This document shows, piece after piece, positions 34,881 through 47,692 of a stretch of DNA of 64,000 nt. This DNA comes from Capitulum mitella (lineage: Eukaryota > Arthropoda > Thecostraca > Pollicipedomorpha > Pollicipedidae). The stretch covers positions 6,077,661 through 6,141,660 of the forward strand of contig CP099851.1 in assembly GCA_030062745.1 (NCBI GenBank), in the 5' to 3' direction. Made by a program: the position numbers and the translations under genes. The stretch's first letter is position 1. Each line of letters starts with the position of its first letter. Under the pieces are notes generated by a model. The model saw only the letters and a list, made by a program, of their open reading frames with translations, was not told the DNA's origin and did not search any database.

Positions 34881-36768
34881 ATTTCAAATGGAGTGAGGGA
34901 CGCAGCCGCCTAAAATCCCGCCGTTGTTGTCATGTTTCCGCCACTTTGTAAGGGAGCAAAACGCAAAATTTTCTCTAATGAATTGACGCACTTGAATTTT
35001 TTCGGTTACCTTGTACCGTAAAAACGCAAATTGCGCCCAATATTTCAGCCTGGACCCGAGCACATAAACTTTTTTCATGTCTTAAGAGCGAAAAAGTGGG
35101 GGGAGCAGTCGGTAGGGGCCCCGCGTGGACCATTCGCCCCTCCCCGTAGCGAAATCCTGGATTCGCCCCCGACTCAATCTCAGCCATCCTTACATTTCGT
35201 ATTCAGAAATGTCTCCCTTAAATGACTGGTCGTACTAAAATGGTGGTGAAACAAAGCACCGTTGTGACACGCTCACCAACTGGAACATTCCAGTACAAAT
35301 CGACCCGGTGCCCACCGAAATTGACGCACCATAGTCTCAAACATTGACGAAATCCGGTGCGATGGGTAATCTGTGCCTAAAATTTCACATTTCCACTTCA
35401 GAACTCAGTCTGACGAGCGGTTTTTGTGCTAGAGCAATCTGAATTTTTCAAGTTGATGGTTTTTGTCCAATCCCTTGTTGAAATAAGGTGTGTAAGTTCA
35501 GTAACCAATGACCACATTTTCAAAAACTGGGTATCGTTGTCATAAAAACAAAATACTGCATTTTCCTACTATTCGCATTTTCCAAAGCATCTTTTATTTT
35601 TTATTCGACTTTAAAACCTATTTTCAAGGTCACATTTCAAAGGTGTTATCAGTGATTCCGATTAAAACCTTGCACATGTAGAATACCCTCAGGAAAATCC
35701 TGAGTTGTTTTAAATCAAGAAAAGTTACCCATTTTTGTTTTTAATGTTAAACATCGCACGTCAAATTCACGATGTTTTCAACGAAAACATCCTTGACAGG
35801 GATTCTGACCTGCACCGGCAGAAAATAGGACAAACGGCCGGGGAAAATGGTTCTGAACATCCGAAGTCAATGTTCGCTTTCATTTATATGTCGCACAATC
35901 CGTCATCTCATTATATTTATCGTCATCTGTCGGCCGCTGCGAAGATGTATTATATTTCTTTTCCATGACAGATGGCCATGTCGCATGGCCTTAGCCCGCA
36001 TAACACGTCACAGGGAAGTGCGTCGCGGGGGGCGGTAAAATGCTAAAACTCATTTTACACGAACGGTAATCCGTCGCCGATTTCACCAATGCGGCCTCGA
36101 CCGACGAACGAAATGACGCCACCCAGATTTCGATGACATGACACCTCAACGGATTCGACCGAAAGTACGGTCAGCTGACTGTTCAACTGATCACACCCAG
36201 CATTTTCGTTTGTTTAGTTCGGCCTTGAGGCGCGAGATTTGTAAAGACTGTCGATTAGGCAGGTTGGGAATATTTTGTGCTTCTTTTAACCCGCCCTAAC
36301 CAGCCGTCAGATTAACTCTCCCGTACCAGGTGTCGGAACATCCCACCCGGTTTCCAATTTGCGAACCTTAGCCGTAGGAAAAAACGCCGTTGGATGGACC
36401 TTAAAAGAAGAGTTTCTATCATTGAAAAGAAATCATTTATTCTAGCACATATCATTGTCATTTGCAAATAAAAGTCTGACGTTTTACAACGCGCTCTTCC
36501 GCCCGTGCCATGCAGCAGCAGGCGAAGCCTGCCTGCTGTCTCACCCTGTCAGCCCAACCGTGCTAATAGAGGAGACAAACAGCATACTGCCTGCTTTATT
36601 CCACAAAGCATAGTTACGAAAATGATTTCCAGGAAGACACGACATCGCTGTACTTGGCACGTGTCGTTTGTAATGGACAAGGCTTGGAGCGCACACCACC
36701 GCCCCGTGATTTGTATATTTACGTCCCAAAATGTGCCAAAATAAAAAAAAGCATTTTCCGTGACTTAA
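34881..36768. other. intergenic, no gene seen
   Basis: Repeat-derived sequence. The words cgaaatcctggattcgccccc at 35,150 and caaaatcctggatcggtccc at 54,775 are shared, suggesting an old dispersed element. No exon supported. Confidence 0.35.
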
Positions 36769-37938
36769 ACCCCCATCGAGGTTTTTCCAAGATTGCGAGA
36801 AGACACACGAACGCAGCGGCACGAAACTTTGTGTACCTTTTGCTTTTTTGCGCCTTGTTTTAAAGGTTTGACCTCAGGTCAAGTCGGGTGTCTGACCTAG
36901 GTCAAGTCAATTGGACCTATGTCCAAAAAAGTTTAGCGCCCTGCAACTTTTTGCAAGTTTAATTATCACAATAAACTTTCAAGGATCAGAGATCTTGATG
37001 TATGCAACAGATCTGTTATCTCGGACTTTTTCCGGATTATTGACCTAAGGTCATCCCCATTTTTAAGACATCTTTTCGCTTTTTCAGAACTTCGCAATAT
37101 CTTTTTGATAACATGTTTAGTGTGGGGTGAGGCAGACATCCATTTACCGTCAGTGATCAAAGTATCAATGACTTCCAACCATTGACCCGAGGTCAGGTCA
37201 TGAATAACTCTTACGAGCCAAAATGCACCGCCGTCAAAATCGGCGATGAATTGTTCAGAACGAGTGGAAAATGGCAAAACTGGCTTGCACAGTTGCGAGT
37301 AATGCCAGAAAATTCAAAAAGTTTAAAAAATTGCATATTTCGGAAATAAACAGACTCTCACGAATAAAACTTCGCCAGTTGTGTAAATTACTAAGTAATG
37401 AATTTCTCCAAAATTCAAGCATGACGCACCATCACAAGAGCCACCAGGATAAAGGAACATCACATGAATAGACTTATGTCGCGAAAACAGAGAAACGCTA
37501 AAATTAGTTCCCGTTAAATTCATACCGCGCTCGGCCACGGTGCCCGACGCCAGTCGGCACGGAAATCGCTGTATCTTTAACTCAAGGTTCGGCGCGTATA
37601 TTAAACAAAGCAGAGAAATCAGGCGCGTATCGGCATCTGCGAACTTTTACCTGTTCATTGGTGCATTTACCTACACTTTAATAGTCCCAGACCTTGAGAT
37701 CTGGGCCGCTTCTCGGTTTAATGCAATCGGCTGCGAGAAAATTTGTATAGGGAGTAAGTGGCTTACATGTTAACCAACATTAAAAATGAGACCAGTTTAG
37801 AGCTCTATTTGTTACGAGCTTTCCAGCGGTGTGCTTAGTTTTATCGCGCGACCAGCCGTTCGTGAGTTAGAAGGGGGCGGCCACCCCCTACCCCCCGCAA
37901 TCGGGCGTAGTCGGCGCCGACCGCCAGTCGGACGTGGG
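36769..37938. mobile_element. TTAA-flanked element, family 1
   Basis: Flanked by TTAA at 36,765-36,768 and 37,939-37,942. The sequence agrees along its length with 57,544-58,773 and, inverted, with 48,520-49,731 (shared aaaaaagtttagcgccctg and catttaccgtcagtg-type words). The ends are C-rich and G-rich (ACCCCC, GTGGG). No coding frame. Confidence 0.7.
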
Positions 37939-37942
37939 TTAA

Positions 37943-38954
37943 GCTTCCTAACCAAGCTTTTTAGGTTCACATAGGCACTTGAATGAAGATGACCTTTAAT
38001 GACCTCAAGTGGCCTCGACCACCTCAGGATCCTATAAGCGGTGCACATCTGGATTATTTGGGATGAAAAAGGTAATTTATGCCATAAAACTAAAAGTTTT
38101 TCACACCTCAAGAAAGTTGTCCCAGCCTCAAATTACCCACTGAACAAAATTTCATTACACTTTAGAGACTATGGTATGTTACCCCCTGGTCGATCTCACG
38201 TGGAATGTCCCAGTTGCGTTTTGCGGTCAATGCAAATAGCAGCAAGGTGCTCTCCTTTCGCGGAAACGACATTCGCACTTGTTGGCTTTAGCCAAGACGC
38301 CACGCCATTAAAAGGGCAGGTTTAAGCGAACAGGGATATAGATATGGGACAAATGGAAGTAAACTACTCATTTGGATCGCCGGCATGGTCAAAGTTCACG
38401 CACTCGGGAAGGCTGGGTCGATAGGCCAGGCTGGATTGATTTCTCCATAGCTGCGTTGCCCATGCGCTGATCCAGATGGCGTCGACACAATGTCGCGCTC
38501 CGCTCGTGACCCTTCTCAATTCCATCGGAAATGCTGGGGATGTCGCCATGAGAGAAACACCTGTCGCGTTAGATTTACGAGAAATACCCGTCAATGATCG
38601 TGCGAAATACATTTTTAAACGCTGATTCCTGGAAACGATCATGAGCGGCTGATGAGAAATGCGCGCAGGTACATGAAATCGGCATTGTGAAGCGGCATGT
38701 GCCAGTGTTTATACCTACATCAACTCATCTGCGGACGGCGTCAGACAGCGTCCGCTCAAGTTCGCTAAGCACGCCCGTGTGGAGGAAACTCACGCAGATT
38801 GTCGTTCGTGTATTCACGACCAAAAACAGCGATCCATCCCGACGCAATGCCTTCCACATCGCGCCCATCTTGCGACTCATTTCAATCGCCGCAGTCGAAA
38901 CTTTCCGTCCTCCGCGCCGCCTGAGACGCACGGATCCTTGCAGGGGTACGCGAC
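37943..38954. other. intergenic, no gene seen
   Basis: Spacer downstream of the Tyr-rich gene. No exon supported. Confidence 0.4.
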
Positions 38955-39655
38955 CTACGTGAAACTGCGGGAGGTGCGTGCGCGGACGTGCGGCTGCGGC
39001 TGCGGCTCGGCCGGCGGCTGGCCGGCGCTGGGCGGCGGCCCCTGCCCGTCTCTCAGAGGCCGGTCGTCCGGCCGGCCGTCAGAGGCCTCAGAGGCGCTCG
39101 AAAAGTACGGAATGGCGCCGTGCTTCTGGCTCGAGAACGCCGGGTACGGCGTGGCGTGGGCAGGCGGGTAGGCGGCATAGGACTGGTACGAAGGGTACGC
39201 GGAGTACGAAGGGTACGAAGGGTACGAATGGTACGACGGATACGGTATTCTCGGAGGATAGGGGGAATAGGCGTGATACGAGGGGTAAAGACGAATACGA
39301 AGGGTACGAGGTGTAGGACGAGCTGGCATATTTCAGGGGATAGCTCTGATAGCCCGCCGGATAGTCGTACGAATGACCGGGGTAGCTGGAGAGGTGGGAG
39401 CCGTACACGGAGTAGCCCCCCGCGGCGTACGGCCGATACCCGCCGTAGCCCGGCGCCGGGTACGGCGGGTACGGCGGCCGGTACCCGACGTGTACCGGCT
39501 CGTAGTGATGGGGGAAGCTGAGAGGGGGCGCCGGGCAGAAGGGCCCGTGGCACGGGGATGGGCCGCCGTGGTGCTGAACAAAGTCCTTCTTGCAGCAGAC
39601 CTTGCCGTACTGCTTGCCGCAGCTGTAGCTGGAGGCTGCAGTTCCGTGGCCGAAT
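38955..39655 (-). CDS. Tyr/Pro/Ser-rich low-complexity protein, last exon, frameshifted
   Basis: Minus-strand exon after acceptor ctgttcccag at 39,656. It begins FGHGTAASSYSCGKQYGK, then VCCKKDF, a Pro-rich part, and a long Tyr-Pro-Ser stretch such as YPSYHSYPSYPSYSAYPSY. It ends in a Gln/Pro/Arg-rich tail with the stop at 38,955. The Tyr repeat continues across a frame change at an AAA run (plus strand 39,287-39,289). Removing one base restores one open frame of about 230 residues. Composition resembles arthropod cuticle or other structural proteins. No signal peptide exon was found, and the exon enters in phase 2. Confidence 0.6.
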
Positions 39656-42149
39656 CTGGGAACAGGGCGCTCAGTTGAACACGCCTCCTCCGGCCGCCTC
39701 AAAGCTTTCGCCCGTGTCACGAACAATTACTGTCGCCGTAATAACTACGTCGCGCAGATGTCCCAGTCAAAGACTGACCTTTATGCTTATTTCTGGACCA
39801 CACAGTCACCAGTGGATGTTTCAGTACGAACCTCTGTGCCTGTGATTAATTTGCGCGTGATGCAGGTTTTTAATAGTATTATCGCAAATGGAATAGATGT
39901 AAGAATAAGATAATGAACTATTTCGAGGAAAAATCGTTAAGACTTCGATAAATGGGTGATGAGACTTGATTCGAGAAACAAATGGTAAGACAGGTTTGGT
40001 TTTTCCAGGATGGCCAGAAAACTGAGAGGCGCATAAACGTGAAACTTGAAGTATCTTTCCGTACATCCTTTTTTGCACAATGTGCCAGTTTTGAGGTCGT
40101 CTGGGGTCACTGACCTAGAATAGGTCAAGCAAGACCATGTTGAGAAAAAGCGAAGTGCAAAATGCATCGTATTAAAATTAACATTAATTCTTGCGAAATG
40201 TATCGTATTGATATTAAATCTGATGTACTGACAACATGACAGATGCAACAATTCTGTTGTTTTGATTCTCCCGAAAATATCAAAATCAGTGACCTGAGGT
40301 CAGCTAAACTTTTGATCTTTTTCACGATGATCAGTTGGCATTCTGGGTCTAGTCGGTGGTTCTGAAAGTCGAGTATACGCCCTGGTGCCTCTTGCATCTT
40401 TTGAACACGTCATTTTACCTCTTGAGCAGTGATCTAAGGTAACGTTTTATTCCGAATTTTCTGATCCGCTGCCGAATTCATCGATTTACACTTTTTGAAT
40501 GTTAATCAGTCGCCATGTGTTCTAGCAGTACTAATACATCGTAAGAACTGACCTAATTGCCTTACCTAATAGGCCGGATTTGATATTTTGAAAAGGGACA
40601 AAAAACATGCCCGTTGTCAACACATCCACACTTCGTATGGCCAGAAATGACCAGAACAGCACCCATGTTTTTTTCTGTTCAGTTTTTGCTGTCCCAGTCC
40701 TCGTATTTTTGGTTGCCAAAATAAGACCGATGGACACCGCTCAAATAACTTCCCGTCAAATGTTACGCTCTTGCGTTGCGGTCGCGCCTGCCGCCCGGTG
40801 TTTGAGTGATTTCTTGAATAAAATGTTTTGAAGTATGGTCAAGAATGTCGATTTCTGTTCTTTTGAGAGGACCTTGGCTCATGCAATGTTGATTTTGTCC
40901 GCAGTGTTGGTTTGGCCCCGCCCCGTATTTTCTGCCAGTTTTAAAGGGAATTGAGCAATAATATCGAAAAGAATGGCCGCGAGAGGTAAGAGATAGGTAA
41001 AAAGTAAAGAATTAAGCCTAAAGCGATGTATTTATCTATTTATTTTCTGTCTTTATGTATACCTATATACGTGGGGATAAATGCAGTTTTTTATTTATAA
41101 ATGGTAGCAAAAAAGTCAAAAATTTCAGTAAGTCAAAATAAGGTGGGCTAAATTTGTTGAAAAACTTATATTTGGGAGTGGGGGGCCAGAGTGTCGGGCC
41201 CTCGGCTGCCCCCTTATCATTTACAGAAATCGACGCGTCTGAACATAGGTTCTGAGATTTAGAATTGGTATTGCATGAGTCAATGCTGTAGAGTTTTATG
41301 ATATGTCATGTCTAATCAATGGAATGCGAAATATGATACGACAGACACCAAAAGCTTCCGATTGATGCATCAAGTCTGACCTAGGTTGATTTTGCTTGAC
41401 CTCACTATGATAGCTGCAGACTTGATATACATCTTAAATACATTTCCGGCTTGATCTAACCAAAACTTTTGCAATCTTTTGTAATCTTAGAAAAAACAAA
41501 ACTTTCCTTCACTTTCAGTCTTGTGTGAAATGGCCACATTTGACTCTGGTACTCTTTTATCGGGCCATACAGGTAAATCAGGCCTTCTCGTTATGTCTGA
41601 CCTTTTCGGAGCCACGTAAACGACTCGATTACCACGGTTTTTGCCAGAAATGTCAGCAGGTGATGTAGCCAAAGATGAATTATGATGACCTCATTGTTGA
41701 CCCGATTGGACTAAACTGTGCGCTTCTTCTAGTTTCGCTAAGGCCTCTCCAACAGAGTTTTTATTTTTCCTGTGTTACTCATCGTTCTCCATGTCTTTGA
41801 GAGGAGTCTCATGGGTTCCACCTCGTCCCCCCCGACCCTGCGAAGGTGGATCGGGAAGCCGGCCCAGCGATGGTAAATGTTTTCGTCTCTGAATCGACCG
41901 TATCCAAGACATCATCATCATCATACAATCATACATATTATCATACAATCATACAGTCATATCATACGATCATACAAGACATCATCAAGACCAGACAGGC
42001 TTCGGAAAATCACTGGCACTGTCACTGTCACTGCGAACTCCATCTTATTTTATACATCACCATGGGCCTGACGCTAAGTACCGAAGGTGCACAGGAGATT
42101 CTGTCAGTCACTGTATCGATGTCGCGATCGTTTTGGCCGAGGTGGCTAC
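39656..42149. other. intergenic or intron, no gene seen
   Basis: AT-rich, with TGACCT/AGGTCA words and an ATCATACA-type simple repeat at 41,910-41,980. No exon supported. Confidence 0.4.
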
Positions 42150-43671
42150 TCACTGAGCATCTCGCGCGCCGGGAGCACCAGGCTGGTTCAGGGCATCCGC
42201 CGACCGGCCGTACGGCGGGCACAGGTACTCGTCGACACAGACACTGCCGTACGGACACTCCTGCGGAGGGATGGAGAGAGAACACTACACCCTGCAGCAC
42301 GGGACACAGGTTCTCGTTGTACCACGTGCCGCACAGACACGCCGTACGGACACCCCTGTGGAGAGATGGAGAAAGAACACTACACCCTGCAGCACGGGAC
42401 ACAGGTTCTCGTTGTACCACGTGCCGCACAGACACGCCGCACGGACACTCCTGTGGAGAGATGGAGAAAGAACACTACACCCTGCAGCACGGGACACAGG
42501 TTCTCGTTGTGCCACGTGCCACACAGACGCGCCGTACGGACACCTCTGTGGAGAGATGGAGAGAGAACACTACACCCTGCAGCACGGGACACAGGTTCTC
42601 GTTGTACCACGTGCCACACAGACGCGCCGTACGGACACCTCTGTGGAGAGATGGAGAGAGAACACTACACCCTGCGGCACAGGACACAGATACTCGTTGT
42701 ACTACGTACCACACAGACACGCCGTACGGACACCCCTGTGGAGAGACGGAGAGAGAACACTACACCCTGCAGCACGGGACACAGGTTCTCGTTGTACCAC
42801 GTGCCACACAGACGCGCCGTACGGACACCCCTGTGGAGAGATGGAGAGAGAACACTACACCCTGCGGCACAGGACACAGGTTCTCGTTGTACCACGTGCC
42901 ACACAGACGCGCCGTACGGACACCCCTGTGGAGAGACGGAGAGAGAACACTACACCCGGTAGTATGAGGACCCAGGTACTCATCCAGAGACACTCGCGGA
43001 ACCACAATACGACGTACCACGTGCGTCGTACCACGACGCACGACGTACCACAGTACCACAGTACCACTCGAGACACCCCTGTACCACAATGAGTTCACTA
43101 ACACGAATCTTGCCAGAAAAGAAATCTCCAAACATCAGCAACTGAGCCGGGAAGGATGCACTAAACATCATACCGGCAGAGGCATGCCGTCCTAGTGCAA
43201 ACAACGAAACTCCGCCATTTAGACAGTGGAACTGTCGGGAAGAAGCACCGCAGTTCAAAAGAGCGTTTTGCGTTGATAACATTTTCCATTGGGTTTCTTC
43301 AACCGTTCTGCATTTACGTTTTTAACGTGCCGTATTCTGAATTCCCCTTCGTTCACCTCTACTGCATCCATCCTAAAACGGATAGCGTCAAACTAGCGGA
43401 ATCGTCGTCGCCACGTTACCTCGTAGGAGTCCTTGGGCGGAGAGAAGGCGGCGCTGTGTGCGGAGATGCCGCCGCCACCGCCGTGAGGGGCGGGGCCAGG
43501 CGAGGCCCCGCCCAGCGAGGGGGCGTGGCCAGAAGCTGCCCGACCGGCCACCGGCGCCGCCCAGCCGTCGTATAGCGGCGGCCGACCGGCCAGTGGGTGA
43601 GCGGCGCAACCGCCCAGCCCGGCGGCCAGCAGCACCGTCCAGGCGCCTAGCACTGGAGCACAGCGGGGCAC
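42150..43671 (-). CDS. secreted Cys-motif protein, two exons around a minisatellite
   Basis: Exon 1, 43,420-43,671: ATG followed by a hydrophobic signal sequence (VLGAWTVLLAAGLGG), then a Pro/Gly/Ala-rich stretch ending PKDSYE, donor GAG|gtaacg in phase 0. Exon 2, 42,150-42,260: acceptor ccctccgcag, phase 0, reading ECPYGSVCVDEYLCPPYGR and ending in a stop after RDAQ. Joined directly it gives 120 residues. The C-x-V/P-x-Y-L-C spacing recalls the Cys knot ahead of the catalytic domain in arthropod serine protease homologues, a weak resemblance. The sequence at the stop also forms a strong donor (gctca|gtgagt), so the gene may continue below 42,150. Exons derived from the 95-bp array could lie between the two. 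Confidence 0.5.
42225..42957. repeat. 95-bp minisatellite, about eight units
   Basis: Unit boundaries ctgtggagagatgg recur at 42,356, 42,451, 42,546 and on to 42,926, exactly 95 bp apart; the first unit is variant. Because 95 is not a multiple of three and the unit lacks stops on the plus strand, long plus-strand frames appear in all three phases; these are not genes. On the minus strand every unit holds a polypyrimidine-AG acceptor and a variant of the Cys exon next to it. Confidence 0.95.
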
Positions 43672-46260
43672 GCTCCGTCACTCGTTCCATCGTGGTTCGC
43701 GTTTGTTTTGAAACATACAGGCGAAGTCGATGGATTCAACAACACGCGGTGCACTCCCTGCGATGTTTGTTGAGAAAGTTGACATTGAAAAGTCCCAACA
43801 CTAGGTTTTCCTTCGGTCGCCCAGTAAATGATGACAACACTACTCTTTAACCCACGGAATGGACAAAAAGCTTGGGCCGACCAGGTATTGCTGTCCCTTG
43901 CGTACAAACTCCTTGCCGGCATATCCGGTGCAAATGCCACGGTATTTCGTGCAGAGCAGTGCAACAAGCGTTCGTATGTTGTGCGTGACTCGGCGCGTAG
44001 CTCAGTGACTACGCAAACACCAAAACCAATTCGTGCTACCTGTAGCGACCTTCTGAGTTCCGAGAAGACATCGAGGCAATTATTAGTTATTGATAGTTAT
44101 TGTTGGTTCTCACGCCGTCTCTCATTTTAGAGTTTCGTCATTTTACTTATGTTTCTCATGAAACGGCTTACGGTCCAGAATAAAGAAAGAACTAGAATGC
44201 CGGGTCATTTTGCGTTGAGAAATATCCGATAATAATGCCGAAACTCTAAGCAGTAGTACAAATAAAATGAAAGACAACTGAAATGAAATGCAAGTTGCAA
44301 CCATATTCCTCATGTGAATTGTTCATTTACCTACAGTTTGCACTTTGCATATATACAAATAGCTGGTATCTCACGACCTCGTTATCTCATCTGGAAAGGC
44401 CGTGTTGCCAGCAAACTTGCCCTCTAGCTTAAGACATGGACGCAGCGACAGACCTGTCAGGGAGACTGTTCTGTAGTTTCAGAAGAAGACGCTAGTGACG
44501 CGCAACCCGATGTTGCGGTTGATTAATTCTGACACGAAATGGCCGGATCTACCTAACATTATCGCTAAGGCAAGAGCCACCAGCAAAATTCAGTAATCAG
44601 TAATACCTTGCTCATAAGACTCCTGTCATAGCGGTTCAGGGAATGTTCGGAAAACCAGGCGCTGGCAGTCCCAGCAGAGCAGAGAAAGGGATTTGAGATT
44701 TCTTCCAGGGACTCTTCGAGAAGAAATTTCTGTCTATCGGCACTACTGGTTCAGTAATCAGGGAATACTTTGAATGGGAGCACGAAAACATACACCATAG
44801 AGGCCCCTCACTTATGGACTGCGCTTGTCACTTTCGTCAGAATTTGAACTCTGGTTAACAAAAGGCTCATATAATCTAAATATGAAAAACCGAGAGGACA
44901 AACGGAGTTCCGTCGAAGAAAGAAGTAGTTTTGCCGGAGAGACAGCACTTCGCAATCCTGTCCGTTTATTGCCAATCGGCCGTCGATCATCTATCGACTG
45001 TCGATCGACTATCAGCATTCCACAGTCAGCTGAATAATTGATCACCTAACGAAACAGACTAAACAGCAAGTCAGGTCACCCAGAACAACAGACAGCTAGG
45101 CAGAATGCAAAATAGTATCTTCAGGCTTAAAACCGTTTTTGAGAACCTTCTTTCCATTCAAAGTTATGTTATGTTATGTGTTATGTTAAGGTTATGTTGA
45201 GTTTTCCCAAGTAAATTGATAACTTGATTACATGTACGTGCATGACATCGGAAATCAGAGTTAATAACATGTACAAATTTGCACAGCGTAAACTTCTTTA
45301 AGCAGGCGATCTCCACGGTGGCTATCTCAAGTACCTCCATGACCCAGGATAAGCGACTATATCGTCTTCATCCCTGCGTTACAACATTTCTATTTGGCTC
45401 CCACTTACGCTCACTTAGCATTACGCTCGTACTTTGCACCATTCGCGCTTCAATGCAGCTTGATAATAGCGCCAAAATACCACAACGCCAAATTGGTTAT
45501 CGGCAGATGATATGGAAAATAGGCACTGGTTAAGAGTAACAACTCAAGTCTCGATTCATCGGACTCGGAAAAACAAGACAAGAAGGTATCGATGGATATC
45601 GTACAGTACCATGCAGTTATGTATGCATAATATTTCCAGAGAATGTCAAGAATAATGTTGCAAAATAACAGCAGAACATCAGAATATTTTCTTCAGAGAG
45701 AAACCATTATATCTTGACAATAAGTAGTAGTCTTATCTCGAAAAAGGACAAAAGCAACAGCCGAGGGTGTCGTGAACCTGTGCCTCACCGTTCATATCGT
45801 CGGCCTGGAGTCACGCGCCTCTCTGCCGAGTGCCCAGCCGCAGACTCAGCTGGCCACTCCGCGACCTGCCTCCCGGCCCTGACCTCTGTGACCTCTGCTG
45901 GAAACGGTCCTAGCCGCCGAATGGCCACCGAGCATTCTGGGTACGTTTGGTATTCTAGCGAGCCGCCAGTTATAAATTTGCGCCTTTTTCCTTCCGATTT
46001 ATTTTCATATGTCATTTGATTCGTACCTTTTCTTTTTTATATTTTTTCCTCCTCTCATTCTGCGATAACACTTCTGTTCGACGATATTTTATCTTTTTTT
46101 TTCAAAAGTCGCGGGCGTTAGAAAAAGTGATCTTACTTTGCTCATAGTGAATTTCAAGAGCTATGCAACCTGCAGTTATCTGCCTTGATAGAATAAAGGT
46201 TATTTTGGGAAGGAAAATTAATCTTAAATCACTTAGGGATGTAATTCAAACTCACGCCAG
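43672..46260. other. intergenic, no gene seen
   Basis: Contains a GTTAT simple repeat at 45,165-45,200 and a GC-richer patch at 45,780-45,930 without splice or family evidence. Confidence 0.4.
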
Positions 46261-46427
46261 GTTCTGGGCCAATCAGAGACCGAGACGTAGAACAGCCGGC
46301 GCAGCCTACCACGACAGGCGTTCAATTTGACCCGACTAATGGGGTCGCCGGGAGCGAGAGGTCACAGAGCAGCGTGTGGCCGGCGGAGGGAGTGTGTCCT
46401 GCTGAGATCTTGTCTTCGACCAAGCCG
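46261..46427 (+). other. probable 5' UTR exon of the Gly/Tyr-rich gene
   Basis: GC-richer sequence ending in the strong donor AAGCCG|gtgagt at 46,428. It pairs with the acceptor tgacctgcag at 46,730, six bases before the start codon. The transcription start was not located. Confidence 0.4.
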
Positions 46428-46735
46428 GTGAGTTTTCGTAGCGGTGGGTGGTAGTGTGGAGCGCGGATCTGAGGTTGAAACAGCCACGTTAGGTGGGGAT
46501 TTTTTCGATGTGACATTAGGGCGCACTGGAACACATAATTTTCGTCCCTGCACACCCTCTGCCGTGATTCAAGGTTGCCGATACCTCACCTGTTAAAAGC
46601 GGTACTTAATTGTTTCGCGAGTCTGGGCAACGTTGACCACCTAGCAGTTCTTCCAACAGCATAGAAGTGCTCTGTAACTGTGACACTGCGTTGTGGGCTG
46701 GAACGTAACACTGCTTCGTGTGACCTGCAGCATCC

Positions 46736-47666
46736 ATGAAGCTGGTCCTGCTGCTGGTGGCCCTGTGGTGCGCCGCCGCCGCCGCCGACTCCGGAGTCCT
46801 GTCACACGGCGGTGAGCGGTGCCCTGTGCCCTGGGAGACTCCAGAGACGTGTCCTCCGCACGTCCTGCTCCTGTTCCTGCTCCTGCTCCTGCCGCTGTCG
46901 CTGTGCCTGATATGGTAGTTGAGCGCGCACTGCGGTCCATACAGTCCTGAGCTTAGCAGGCTACAGCGGTGCTGCGACCCGTGGACACCCTGATAATTGT
47001 CCTGGTTTGTGTGGACTTGGTGGAATTTACGGTGGACTTTGGTAGATTGCTTGAGGTGATTGCTGAGTGAGGGCTCCGCCCAAGCATAACTGTTCTGCCA
47101 CTGACAACTGCCTGTTGCTGGTTATTGCAGATTTCTACCAACCATAACTGATCTTCAGTAGCTGACTTGTCGTTCTGGGTTGCTCTATTTACTCCAAAAC
47201 CAATCCACCGCTCGTCTCTCACGAACGAATGACTTCATTTGTATTTGATCGGCCTATGTCTCTGACTGCATACGAAGGCAGCTGTTGACTAGGAGTGATG
47301 ACATTGAACAGTTGCCATCAACAAGCCAGGCGATTACTAATTTTCTCTTCTCCAGGCTATGGCGGCTATGGTGGGCATGGCATTGGATACGGCGGAGGCT
47401 ATGGGGGACACGGCGGAGGCTACGGGGGCCACGGCGGATATGGCTACGGGGGATACGGCGGAGGCTATGGCGGATATGGCCACGGCGGCTACTATGCAGA
47501 TCCCGGCTATGGTTATGGAGGGTATGGTCAGTACGGCCATCTTCACGGTGGATATGGAGGCTACGGGGGTTATGGGGGTTATGGGGGTTATGAGGGTGGG
47601 CGTTATGGGGGTTACGGCGGTTACGGCGGTTACGGGGGCTATGGGGGCTACGGGGGCAAATATTGA
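46736..47666 (+). CDS. small secreted Gly/Tyr-rich protein
   Basis: Exons 46,736-46,811 and 47,356-47,666, joined in phase 1 (GGCG|gtgagc, tctccag|GCTAT), 128 residues. Residues 1-17 form a signal peptide (MKLVLLLVALWCAAAAA, likely cut before DS). The rest is almost wholly GGYGGYGG-type repeats with scattered His and one YYADPGYGYGGYG interruption, ending GGKY. Such proteins occur in arthropod cuticle, silk or adhesive secretions and among glycine-rich antimicrobial peptides; composition alone cannot tell which. AATAAA follows at 47,687-47,692, only 20 bases after the stop. Both splice junctions are canonical. Confidence 0.85.
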
Positions 47667-47692
47667 TGCTGTCATCTTACTACGTAAATAAA

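Noticed and set aside
41846-43092. Plus-strand frames of 270-373 codons with Arg/Thr/His-rich repeats
   Set aside because: They arise because a 95-bp tandem repeat without plus-strand stops is read in all three phases. The same peptide appears shifted in overlapping frames, and the plausible gene is on the minus strand.
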